This document shows, one piece after another, positions 34,151 to 42,113 of a stretch of DNA of 64,000 nucleotides (position 1 is the stretch's first letter; the number at the start of each line of letters is the position of its first letter). Position numbers and translations under genes: made by a program. The stretch covers positions 40,171 to 104,170 of the forward strand of contig JAUIIJ010000011.1 in the NCBI GenBank assembly GCA_030431825.1, in the 5' to 3' direction. Below the pieces are notes generated by a model. It was not told the DNA's origin and ran no database searches. It worked only from the letters and a program-made list of their open reading frames with translations. Origin of the DNA: Alphaproteobacteria bacterium (GTDB lineage Bacteria; Pseudomonadota; Alphaproteobacteria; Rhodobacterales; Rhodobacteraceae).

Positions 34151-36073
34151 TCATTGCGCCGAAAGGCTCTGGGCCAACCGCATGAGCTGTATCGCCTCGG
34201 TGCGGTATCCGTAGGGATCCTCGCCCTTGCCGGCGCTGGCCAGGGCGATAGCCTCGTCATATCCCCAGTTTCCCAGGTAGCGGCCACCGCGCAGCAGCTG
34301 CCCGAACCCGGCGATCGCCGCAGCAAATTCGGTGTCGCCCTGCGCGGGCATATCCGTTGTGATTTCCGTCTCAATCAACCGGCTGGTTTCGCTGCCCGGT
34401 GCCTTGTAACGCAGGCGCAAGAACCCCAGTTCGTCGCCTATTGCCCCCGTTGGCGCGGCTCCGTACCGCAAGGGGTCGGTCAACCGGGCGGGCGAGCCGA
34501 CAGGGGTGATCTCATACAACGCGGTCACAGCGTGCCCTGCCCCGATATCGCCCGCATCCACAGTGTCATTGTTGAAATCCTCGCGTCGCAAGGCGCGGGT
34601 CTCATACCCGATGAGCCGGTATTCGGCGACCGTCGCGGGGTTGAATTCCACCTGGATCTTGACGTCATCGGCAATCGGAAACAGCGCCCCGGTCAATTGG
34701 TCGACCAGCACCTTCTGCGCCTCTGCCAGGGTATCGATATAGGCCGCCTGCCCGTTACCGTTCTGGGCCAGCGCCTGCATCGTCGCATCGTCCAGATTGC
34801 CGCGCCCAAAGCCCAGCACGCTGAGATAGGTGCCGCTCCGGCGCTTGTCGGCGATGAACTCCTCCAAGGCCGACGGATCCGACAGCCCGACGTTGAAATC
34901 GCCATCCGTGGCCAGGATGACGCGGCTGACGTCGCCCTCCTGCGCCATTGCGGCAGCGGTGGCGTAGGCCTGCTGCAATCCGGCCTGTCCGGCGGTGCTC
35001 CCTCCCGCATCCAGCCGGTTCAGCGCCGTCATGATCGTCTGCCGGTCAGAGGCCGCGGTCGGTTCCAGAACCTGCCCCGCGCTGCCCGCATATGTGACGA
35101 TGGCAACCTGGTCTTCGTCGCGCAATTGCCCCAGCATGAGCGCAAAGGACTGTTTGAGCAGGGGCAACTTGTTCGGCTGGTTCATCGAACCCGACGTATC
35201 AATCAGGAATACGAGGTTCAGCGGAGGCCGCTCTGCAATATCGGGCAAAGCCCCCTGAATACCGATATGCACCAGCCGCGTGTCCGCGTTCCAGGGCGTC
35301 GGAGCCACCGAGACGGTCGTCTGAAACGGCGCGTCACCGGCCGGCGCAGGATAGTCATACGGGAAATAATTCACGAGCTCCTCAACCCGCACCATGTCCC
35401 GCGCCGGCAATCGCCCCTGCATCAGCGAATTGCGCAACACCGCATATGAAGCGGTGTCCACGTCGATCGAAAATGTCGAAACCGGGGTCTCTGCCGTGAT
35501 CTGCAACGGATTGCTGTCGGCGTTCGCAAAAACTTCGGTCGTGGCGTCCGAGGGCATCAGCATATCGGGTTGCGGCATGGGCATCATGGCTTGCCCGGGT
35601 TCGGGTGCCGCGGCGGGCGCGGCGAGCGTCTTGGACATCCGTTGCGCAGCGGGTGCGGTGTCTGCGATGAAATCCTCGGCAATCTCGACTGGCGCTTCCT
35701 GCACTGTCCGCAGGGTGCCGTCCGCCGCCCCGCCGGCCTCTCGTGCCGATATGGCCGGCGCGGGGTCGAAACCCGGGGCCTCGCCCGGAACGATGACATC
35801 CCGCATCGGGGTCAGCGCCACGAAGGCAACCGCTACAATCGCGGTGGTCGCAGTCAGGCCCGCCCGCGACGTCAGTGTATTCAACATGATCTTTACTCCT
35901 GTCCAAAGGCCCGGTTTCGAGCCATCGGACATGGGACGCGCCGTATCGCGCGATCCTTGGATCAGGTCGAAATTTTTTCGCGCCAGCGCCAGATGTGCCG
36001 CCCTGGTCGCGGCGTCGGGCTCGGGCGTTGCGGCGCGCATCGCGGCCCGCAGATCATCAAGGTCGTCACTCAT
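34151..36073 (-). CDS. Membrane-anchored von Willebrand factor A protein (YfbK type), possible anti-sigma partner
   Basis: A 640-residue protein. A cytoplasmic N-terminal segment (1-65) resembles a short anti-sigma region. One membrane helix follows (about 70-88), then an Ala/Pro-rich linker and a vWF_A N-terminal domain (about 185-280, FSIDVDTASYAVLRNSLMQG). The vWA domain has its MIDAS motif D292-x-S-x-S in FLIDTSGSMN and a later ATDGDFNVG. A C-terminal DUF3520-like domain ends the protein. The gene starts inside the end of the ECF sigma gene (4-bp overlap), so both are made together. I infer, but cannot prove, that it holds the sigma factor at the membrane. Confidence 0.85.
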   Translation of the reverse strand: MSDDLDDLRAAMRAATPEPDAATRAAHLALARKNFDLIQGSRDTARPMSDGSKPGLWTGVKIMLNTLTSRAGLTATTAIVAVAFVALTPMRDVIVPGEAPGFDPAPAISAREAGGAADGTLRTVQEAPVEIAEDFIADTAPAAQRMSKTLAAPAAAPEPGQAMMPMPQPDMLMPSDATTEVFANADSNPLQITAETPVSTFSIDVDTASYAVLRNSLMQGRLPARDMVRVEELVNYFPYDYPAPAGDAPFQTTVSVAPTPWNADTRLVHIGIQGALPDIAERPPLNLVFLIDTSGSMNQPNKLPLLKQSFALMLGQLRDEDQVAIVTYAGSAGQVLEPTAASDRQTIMTALNRLDAGGSTAGQAGLQQAYATAAAMAQEGDVSRVILATDGDFNVGLSDPSALEEFIADKRRSGTYLSVLGFGRGNLDDATMQALAQNGNGQAAYIDTLAEAQKVLVDQLTGALFPIADDVKIQVEFNPATVAEYRLIGYETRALRREDFNNDTVDAGDIGAGHAVTALYEITPVGSPARLTDPLRYGAAPTGAIGDELGFLRLRYKAPGSETSRLIETEITTDMPAQGDTEFAAAIAGFGQLLRGGRYLGNWGYDEAIALASAGKGEDPYGYRTEAIQLMRLAQSLSAQ

Positions 36074-36612
36074 GCCCGGTCCTCCTCTTGCCGCTGTGTC
36101 CTGAGTTTCTGTTTCGCCTCGGAAATGCGCCAACTGACCGTCCCTTCGGACACGCCAAGGATTTCTGCCGCCTGAGCGTGTGTCATTTCATCCAGAACCA
36201 GTGCCAGTGTATCGCGCAGATCGTCAGGCAGGCCGCGCATCGCGACGGTCAGCCAGTCGATCCGCTCTGCCGTTTCCGCGTCGGCCTCGCGGCGGGCGAT
36301 CTCCCAACTGCCCCAGCCATCCGCGGCGCGCACATGCGTGGCCTGCCTGCGGCGGCGATCATGGGCCGCGTTCACCACGACCCGGTAAAGCCAGGTGGTG
36401 AACCGCGCCCTGCCATCGAAACGCACAATCTTGGCGGGCAGCGCGGCGCATATGTCCTGCGTCAGATCTTCCGCCTCGGCCCGCGATCCGGTCAAGCGGA
36501 ACGCAAGGTGAAACATCCGGTCGTAACACCGCTCGAGCAATGTCGAGAACGCCGCCCGGTCCCCCCGTGCCGCCGCTTTGGCCAGTTCCTCGTCGGTCAC
36601 ATTCATGCGCAT
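36070..36612 (-). CDS. ECF-family RNA polymerase sigma factor
   Basis: A sigma-70 group 4 (ECF) factor of about 180 residues. The sigma-2 region is FSTLLERCYDRMFHLAFRLTGSRAEAEDLTQDI, with FTTWLYRVVVNAAHD. The sigma-4 region is RDTLALVLDEMTHAQAAEILGVSEGTVSWRISEAKQKL. Several start codons lie close together (36606, 36612, and GTG 36615) without a clear ribosome-binding site; 36612 is used here. It is coupled to the vWA gene by a 4-bp overlap. Target promoters are unknown. Confidence 0.93.
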   Translation of the reverse strand: MRMNVTDEELAKAAARGDRAAFSTLLERCYDRMFHLAFRLTGSRAEAEDLTQDICAALPAKIVRFDGRARFTTWLYRVVVNAAHDRRRRQATHVRAADGWGSWEIARREADAETAERIDWLTVAMRGLPDDLRDTLALVLDEMTHAQAAEILGVSEGTVSWRISEAKQKLRTQRQEEDRA

Positions 36613-36701
36613 CACATAGACTGTGACGTGCGCGAACGGTCAATCCTTGGACCAAAACCAGAAAAAATCGCGACACCGGCAAAATCATGCCCGAAACGCA
36701 T

Positions 36702-36726
36702 CGGGGCGCCCGAAGAGGACGCCCCG
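36702..36726 (-). terminator. Possible terminator downstream of gabD
   Basis: CGGGGCG (36702-36708) and CGCCCCG (36720-36726) form a 7-bp stem with an 11-base loop, 23 bp beyond the stop of the minus-strand aldehyde dehydrogenase gene. No good T-run follows. Confidence 0.35.
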
Positions 36727-36748
36727 GCGACTTCATCCGATACCGGTT

Positions 36749-38224
36749 TCAGACCGACAGGCAGACATATTTCATTTCGAGGTAATCCTCGATGCCGTGA
36801 TGGCTGCCCTCGCGGCCAAGACCCGATTGCTTGACACCGCCGAACGGCGCAACCTCGGTCGAGATGATACCGGTGTTGACGCCGACGATGCCATATTCCA
36901 GCGCCTCGGCCACCTTGTAGACTCGGCTCAGGTCCTTGGCGTAGAAATAGGCGGCAAGGCCAAAGATGGTGTCATTGGCCATCCCGATCACTTCGTCCAC
37001 GTCATCGAACTTGAACAGCGGCGCCAGCGGACCAAAGGTTTCCTCCTTGGCGACCGCCATTTCCTGCGTCACGCCGGTGACCACAGTGGGTTCAAAGAAC
37101 GTTCCGCCCAGTTCATGCTTCTTGCCGCCGGTCAGAACTTCACCGCCCTTCGAGGTGACATCGCCCAGGTGTTCAAGAACCTTGTCCACCGCCTCGCTGT
37201 TGATCAGCGGGCCGGTGGTCACGCCTTCGGAGAGCCCGTCACCGACCTTGAGGTTTTCCACCGCGACCTTCAGCTTGGCGGCGAAAGCGTCGTAAACCCC
37301 GGCCTGGACATAGATCCGGTTGGCGCAGACACAGGTCTGGCCATTGTTGCGGAACTTGCACATCATGGCGCCTTCGACGGCGGCATCGATATCGGCGTCG
37401 TCAAACACGATGAACGGTGCGTTGCCGCCCAGTTCCATCGAGCATTTCATCACCTGGTCCGCCGCCTGCTTGAGCAGGATACGTCCAACCTCGGTGCTGC
37501 CGGTGAATGTGAGCTTGCGAATTGCCGGATTCTCGCAGAATTCCTTGCCGATGGCACTCGCCGAAGACGAGGTGACCACGTTGAACACCCCTGCCGGAAT
37601 GCCCGCCCGCTCGGCCAGCACGCCCATGACCAGGGCCGAAAGCGGCGTTTCCTTGGCGGGACGCGCAACAAAGGAACACCCGGCCGCCAGCGCCGGCGCC
37701 GCCTTGCGGGTGATCATCGCGTTCGGGAAGTTCCAGGGGGTGATCGAGGCCGCAACCCCGATCGGCTGTTTCATGACCATGATCCGCTTGTCACGCTGGT
37801 GGCCGGGAATGGTCTCACCGTAAATCCGCTTGGCTTCTTCGCCAAAGAACTCGATGAAAGACGCGCCATAGGCGATTTCACCGACGGCTTCGGCCAGCGG
37901 CTTGCCCTGTTCAGCAGTCAGGATACGGCCCAGGTCCTGTGCGTTCTCCATCATCAGGTCGAACCATTTGCGCAGGATGCCGGCCCGTTCCTTGCCGGTC
38001 ATTGCCGCCCATTCCTTCTGGGCCGCTTCGGCCTGGGCGATCGCATCCGCGACCTGCTCGCGGCTCAGGTCGGCGACTTCGGCGATGACATCGCCCCGTG
38101 CCGGGTTGGTGACCGCAAAGGTGCCATTGTCGCCATCGATCCACTGGCCGCCGATATAGGCCTTGGTAACCAGCAGGTCGGGATCGTTCAGCAACGATTT
38201 CAGATCGGTTGTCGTGTCAAGCAT
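36749..38224 (-). CDS. gabD: NAD(P)-dependent succinate-semialdehyde dehydrogenase
   Basis: A 491-residue aldehyde dehydrogenase. The catalytic cysteine is in NNGQTCVCANRIYV and the general base glutamate in MELGGNAPFIVF. The cofactor fold shows ITPWNFPNAMITRKAAPALAAGC and FTGSTEVGR. The overall pattern (YGETIPGHQRDKR, PFGGVKQSGLGREGSHHGIEDYLE) is that of GabD, which oxidises succinate semialdehyde to succinate. I start at MLDTTTDLK (38224), with GGGAGGG just upstream. No GABA aminotransferase is adjacent, so another semialdehyde substrate is possible. Confidence 0.92.
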   Translation of the reverse strand: MLDTTTDLKSLLNDPDLLVTKAYIGGQWIDGDNGTFAVTNPARGDVIAEVADLSREQVADAIAQAEAAQKEWAAMTGKERAGILRKWFDLMMENAQDLGRILTAEQGKPLAEAVGEIAYGASFIEFFGEEAKRIYGETIPGHQRDKRIMVMKQPIGVAASITPWNFPNAMITRKAAPALAAGCSFVARPAKETPLSALVMGVLAERAGIPAGVFNVVTSSSASAIGKEFCENPAIRKLTFTGSTEVGRILLKQAADQVMKCSMELGGNAPFIVFDDADIDAAVEGAMMCKFRNNGQTCVCANRIYVQAGVYDAFAAKLKVAVENLKVGDGLSEGVTTGPLINSEAVDKVLEHLGDVTSKGGEVLTGGKKHELGGTFFEPTVVTGVTQEMAVAKEETFGPLAPLFKFDDVDEVIGMANDTIFGLAAYFYAKDLSRVYKVAEALEYGIVGVNTGIISTEVAPFGGVKQSGLGREGSHHGIEDYLEMKYVCLSV

Positions 38225-38309
38225 CGAGGTGCCCTCCCGCAAGAGAAATTACTCGCGCAGGCAAATCAGGTGGGGCAAGCTTTGTCCAGAGGACATTGCG
38301 GGAAAGCTA

Positions 38310-39098
38310 ATGGAACTTGATGATGCATACGCGAACGGGGCCTATATCGACGATGCGGCGGCCTACCCTGTGCGCTGGCAGGCCGAGGCACGCGCGTTTC
38401 GAACCGCACTCGGGGAGCGGGCCGAGATCGCCCTGGCCTACGGCCCCGGCGAGCGGCATGTGCTGGACCTGTTTCATCCCGCGGGGCAGCGCAACGGGAC
38501 CGCTTTCTTCATACATGGCGGCTTCTGGCGGGCCTTTGACCGCAGTTCGTGGTCACATCTCGCCGGTGGGCTGCTCGCGCGCGGCTGGTCGGTTGCCATG
38601 CCGTCCTACGATCTCTGCCCCGACGTTACGATTGCCGCCATATCACGCCAGATTGCGCAGGCTGTCCGGTTCGTTGCCGGACGCACCGGCGGGCCGATCT
38701 CGATCACCGGCCATTCCGCAGGCGGGCACCTCTCGGCGCGCATGACGGACCCGGCGCTGATCCCTGCCGACATTGCGGCGCGGTTGCGGACCATCCTGCC
38801 GATCTCGCCCCTGTCCGACCTGCGTCCGCTGCTCCGCACATCGATGAATGCCGACTTCCGGATGAGCATGGCGGATGCAGGGGCGGAAAGCCCGCTGCTG
38901 ATGCGCGACAGGCACGATGCCAGGGTTGCGGTCTGGGTCGGCGCGAACGAGCGTCCGGCCTTTCTCGATCAGGCGCGCTGGCTGGCGCAGGCGTGGCGCG
39001 CTCCGCATGTCATTGCGCCGGGCAGACACCATTTCGATGTGATCGACCTCTTGCAGGATCCCGACTCGGACCTGGTTGGCACCCTTGTCGCAGACTGA
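38310..39098 (+). CDS. Alpha/beta hydrolase, kynurenine-formamidase/carboxylesterase-like
   Basis: A 262-residue alpha/beta hydrolase. The oxyanion-hole motif HGGFW, the nucleophile elbow GHSAGGH and a late histidine (GRHHFDV) make up the expected catalytic set, with the acid probably in VGANERPAF. The arrangement resembles AFMID-type kynurenine formamidases and related esterases. The start at 38310 has GGAAAG upstream. It is divergent from gabD with an 85-bp gap. No tryptophan-catabolism gene is nearby, so the substrate is open. Confidence 0.82.
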   Translation: MELDDAYANGAYIDDAAAYPVRWQAEARAFRTALGERAEIALAYGPGERHVLDLFHPAGQRNGTAFFIHGGFWRAFDRSSWSHLAGGLLARGWSVAMPSYDLCPDVTIAAISRQIAQAVRFVAGRTGGPISITGHSAGGHLSARMTDPALIPADIAARLRTILPISPLSDLRPLLRTSMNADFRMSMADAGAESPLLMRDRHDARVAVWVGANERPAFLDQARWLAQAWRAPHVIAPGRHHFDVIDLLQDPDSDLVGTLVAD

Positions 39099-39103
39099 GC
39101 AAG

Positions 39104-39132
39104 GGGCAAGCAGATCAAAGCATCCCTTGCCC
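39104..39132 (+). terminator. Possible terminator after the alpha/beta hydrolase gene
   Basis: GGGCAAG (39104-39110) and CTTGCCC (39126-39132) form a 7-bp stem with a 15-base loop, directly after the hydrolase stop. There is no T-run, so the call is weak. The rest of the gap up to creatinase shows nothing I can name. Confidence 0.3.
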
Positions 39133-39287
39133 GAAGCGGCGCGATCGACACGGTGATACGCCACAAAAGACTTGTCAGCGCCGCCGATATTGGCGACCTA
39201 CGCAGCAATCCGGTCGATGGCGTCGCCCGGTAGATTCGCTTGTTTTCGTCCTGAACGCCGGGACCTTTCTGCAAAGGAGGGTCATTC

Positions 39288-40496
39288 ATGACCACACGTC
39301 CGGAAATGTATCGTTTTCACAACGGCGAAAAGGCCGTGCTTCCGTTTGAAACCGGGGAATACCAATCCCGGATCACCGAGTTGCGTGAACGCATGGATGC
39401 CACCGGGGCCAGCGCCGCCGTGTTCACCTCGATGCACAATATCGCCTATTATTCGGGGTTCCTCTACTGCGCCTTTGGCCGACCCTACGGCCTCGTGGTG
39501 ACCGATCAGGACTGTGTGATCATCAGCGCCGGGATCGACGCCGGGCAGCCCTGGCGGCGCAGCTTCTGCGACAACATCACCTATACCGACTGGCAACGCG
39601 ACAATTTCTGGCGTGCGGTGGCCTCGGTGACGGGCACCGGTCAGGTCATCGGCTATGAAGGCGATCACCTGACCCTGATGCAGCGCGACAAGCTCGAGGA
39701 TTTCCTGCAACCGCTGACGATGGTCGATCTTTTCGAAACCACCATGCGCCAACGGATGCACAAGAGCGAGGCCGAAATCGCCCTGATCCGCCAGGGGGCA
39801 CAGGTTGCCGATATCGGCGGCCATGCCATTCGCGATGCGATCCGTGCGGGTGTTCGCGAAATCGACGTGGCCATGGCCGGGCGGGACGCGATGGAAGCCG
39901 AAATCGCCCGGCGGTTCCCCGATGCCGAATATCGCGATACCTGGGTGTGGTTCCAGTCGGGGCTGAACACCGACGGCGCGCACAACCCGGTAACCGGCCG
40001 GATGCTGAAACGCGGGGATATCCTGAGCCTCAACGCGTTTCCGATGATCTCCGGTTATTACACCGCGCTGGAGCGGACCATGTTCGTGCAAGAGGTCGAT
40101 GCGGCCAGTCTGGAGTACTGGCAGGCAAACATCGCCGCGCATGAATACGGCATGTCGCTGTTGCAGCCGGGAGCGCGCTGTTCGGAGATTACCCACAAGA
40201 TCAACACCTTCCTGCAGGACCGCGACCTGCTGCAATATCGCACCTTCGGCTACGGTCACTCGTTTGGCGTTCTGAGCCACTATTACGGACGCGAAGCGGG
40301 GCTTGAACTGCGCGAGGATATCGACACCGTTCTGGAACCTGGCATGGTTATTTCGATGGAACCCATGCTGACGATCCCGCAGGGCGCTCCGGGCGCGGGC
40401 GGCTATCGCGAACATGATATCCTTGTCATGACCGATGATGGAAACGACAATATCACCGGGTATCCCTATGGCCCGGACTTCAACGTCGTCGGTTAG
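39288..40496 (+). CDS. Creatinase (creatine amidinohydrolase)
   Basis: A 402-residue M24-fold enzyme that hydrolyses creatine to sarcosine and urea. The N-terminal and C-terminal (pita-bread) domains closely follow known creatinases. Shared segments are TSMHNIAYYSGFLYC, GQPWRR, ITYTDWQRDN, and FQSGLNTDGAHNPVT, which holds the catalytic histidine. GYGHSFGVLSHYYGREAGLE and EPGMVISMEPM are also shared. The metal ligands of M24 aminopeptidases are not conserved in the same way, as expected for this metal-free enzyme. A strong AAAGGAGG precedes the ATG. No sarcosine oxidase or transporter gene is adjacent. Confidence 0.93.
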   Translation: MTTRPEMYRFHNGEKAVLPFETGEYQSRITELRERMDATGASAAVFTSMHNIAYYSGFLYCAFGRPYGLVVTDQDCVIISAGIDAGQPWRRSFCDNITYTDWQRDNFWRAVASVTGTGQVIGYEGDHLTLMQRDKLEDFLQPLTMVDLFETTMRQRMHKSEAEIALIRQGAQVADIGGHAIRDAIRAGVREIDVAMAGRDAMEAEIARRFPDAEYRDTWVWFQSGLNTDGAHNPVTGRMLKRGDILSLNAFPMISGYYTALERTMFVQEVDAASLEYWQANIAAHEYGMSLLQPGARCSEITHKINTFLQDRDLLQYRTFGYGHSFGVLSHYYGREAGLELREDIDTVLEPGMVISMEPMLTIPQGAPGAGGYREHDILVMTDDGNDNITGYPYGPDFNVVG

Positions 40497-40516
40497 ACGC
40501 GGCTGGAAAAGACCGT

Positions 40517-40543
40517 GGTGACATCCGCGCGCCGGGTGTCACC
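40517..40543 (+). terminator. Hairpin downstream of creatinase
   Basis: GGTGACA (40517-40523) and TGTCACC (40537-40543) form a perfect 7-bp stem with a GC-rich 13-base loop, 20 bp after the creatinase stop. It lacks a T-run. It may be a weak terminator or a protein-binding dyad. Confidence 0.3.
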
Positions 40544-40695
40544 CCCGCCACCACGCGGACGGGTCGGTCTGCCGATTTGTGCATTGGTCGCTTTTCTTTC
40601 CCCGCGTGATTTGCAAAGGTTTTTGCAGATTGACGCTGGCCCGTGTCGGGGCCGCTGAATAATGGTTGCCGCAAGGTTCAGGACAGGAGACCGCA

Positions 40696-41772
40696 ATGGC
40701 CGATTTCGACGAAATGGTACGCCAGTCGCAAGCGCAAGTGGCCAAGGGACAATCCGAGATCAAGGCCATGACCAGCCGGATCGAAGCCGCCCGCGCGAAA
40801 ATCGAGGCCGGCGAGGATGCCAGCATCGACATCGAAAACGCCACGCTGGACGATGTGCATGCCCATACGGACGTGATGAACGCCAACATCGCGGAACTGA
40901 TCATGGGCCTTGATGACGTCACTAGCGCGTTCTCCAAGGATTTCGACGAGATGCGCTCGAAAACCGGGTGGGAGAGTTTCGTCGGCATCTTCAGCCGCGC
41001 GAAATCGGAATCGATGCGGCAAGAGCGGATGCGTATGGCCAATATCGATGACAAGCTGCAGGATCTGATCGGCAAGTCGGACGTGATCGTCAAGCTGCTC
41101 GAGGGGCAGCTTGAGGTTCTGAACGATCAGAAGGACAAGGTCGAAACCAACCTCGCCCACACGCTGGACGAACGCGAGAGCACGGTTGGCGAACTCGAGG
41201 CGGTGCGGGCCGAGATTCTGGGTATGGACCCGAAGATCATCGAGTTGGAAAACAAGATCAGCGTCGAGCAGGACGCGGCAGCGCGCACCAAACTCGAGAC
41301 GGAGCTCGCCGAACTGAACGCCAAGTACAATGCGCTGGTGCAGGACGAGCAGGTCAAACTGGCCAAGTCGCAGACGCTTGAACGCTATATCGAAAAAGGC
41401 AAATCCTGGGTAGACAGCCTGCAAAATCAGGCCGCCACGCAGATGGTTCTGATCAACAAGTTGCAAACCGACACGGCACAGCGCGTCGTTCTTTACGATG
41501 CGTTGACGAAATCGTTGAAAACCGCGCAGCAGCAGGACGTCGCACACCGGATCAACGAGATCGGGGTCAAGACCGACCAGGAGGCCCAGACCGCCATGGC
41601 CGCCATCGGCACCGCCACCAATCAGAAAATGGCCGACATGCTCGAGGCGCACGAGGATCACATGGTGTTTGCGCGTGACGTGCTCGAGAAAAAGGCCAAG
41701 GCGGATGAACGCTTTGCCCGCCGGTTCGCGGCGATTGTCGAGAAACACGACAAAAATCTGTATGGGTCTTAA
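40696..41772 (+). CDS. Long coiled-coil protein of unknown function
   Basis: A 358-residue cytoplasmic protein without signal or membrane segment. It is highly charged and predicted helical almost throughout, with coiled-coil stretches about 5-40, 115-240 and 270-345 (for example KDKVETNLAHTLDERESTVGELEAV). The general look recalls TelA/toxic-anion-resistance-associated proteins, but I see no decisive motif. AGGAGA lies 5 bp before the ATG. It overlaps the next gene by one base (TAATG), so it heads a three-gene operon. Confidence 0.75.
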   Translation: MADFDEMVRQSQAQVAKGQSEIKAMTSRIEAARAKIEAGEDASIDIENATLDDVHAHTDVMNANIAELIMGLDDVTSAFSKDFDEMRSKTGWESFVGIFSRAKSESMRQERMRMANIDDKLQDLIGKSDVIVKLLEGQLEVLNDQKDKVETNLAHTLDERESTVGELEAVRAEILGMDPKIIELENKISVEQDAAARTKLETELAELNAKYNALVQDEQVKLAKSQTLERYIEKGKSWVDSLQNQAATQMVLINKLQTDTAQRVVLYDALTKSLKTAQQQDVAHRINEIGVKTDQEAQTAMAAIGTATNQKMADMLEAHEDHMVFARDVLEKKAKADERFARRFAAIVEKHDKNLYGS

Positions 41773-42113
41773 TGCTGTTTGGTTTTAAGAAACTAAATCG
41801 GCCGTCTCGAATAAGGAGCCTCAAAGAACTTGAGCCAAACTTTAGGCCTAGATGGTTCAAGATATACTTTGGAGCAGTTCTGTCGTGCTTTCCCCTTGCC
41901 TTCTTGGCTGTGATTGGCAGTGAACTAGAGATGCATTGGCTCGTATTGCTGAGCAAAATTGGGTTGATTTTCGCAGTGTCGACAACTTTCTTAGTTCGTT
42001 CTGTTCCCTTCGTGCTCGCCTTTGCCGGGTACTGGTGGCCATGGTTAGGCCTTAAGTCTGCTCAACTAGATCGTTGGCTGCAACGCGATCTGGATTGGGG
42101 TGGAGTGAAATGA
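41772..42113 (+). CDS. Small membrane protein of unknown function
   Basis: A 113-residue protein with a basic N-terminus (FKKLNRPSRIRSLKE) and two strongly hydrophobic segments (about 34-52 and 60-92), then an amphipathic tail. Base composition is clearly less GC-rich than its neighbours, with many codons rare here (ATA, TTA, CTA, AAA). It overlaps both the coiled-coil gene (1 bp) and the 373-residue gene (4 bp), so it is translated with them despite its different composition. Probably a membrane anchor for the set. Confidence 0.65.
   Translation: MLFGFKKLNRPSRIRSLKELEPNFRPRWFKIYFGAVLSCFPLAFLAVIGSELEMHWLVLLSKIGLIFAVSTTFLVRSVPFVLAFAGYWWPWLGLKSAQLDRWLQRDLDWGGVK

Noticed and set aside
36604..36747. 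A possible small gene between the ECF sigma start and the gabD stop
   Set aside because: Only short frames without ribosome-binding sites; one hairpin is the sole visible feature.
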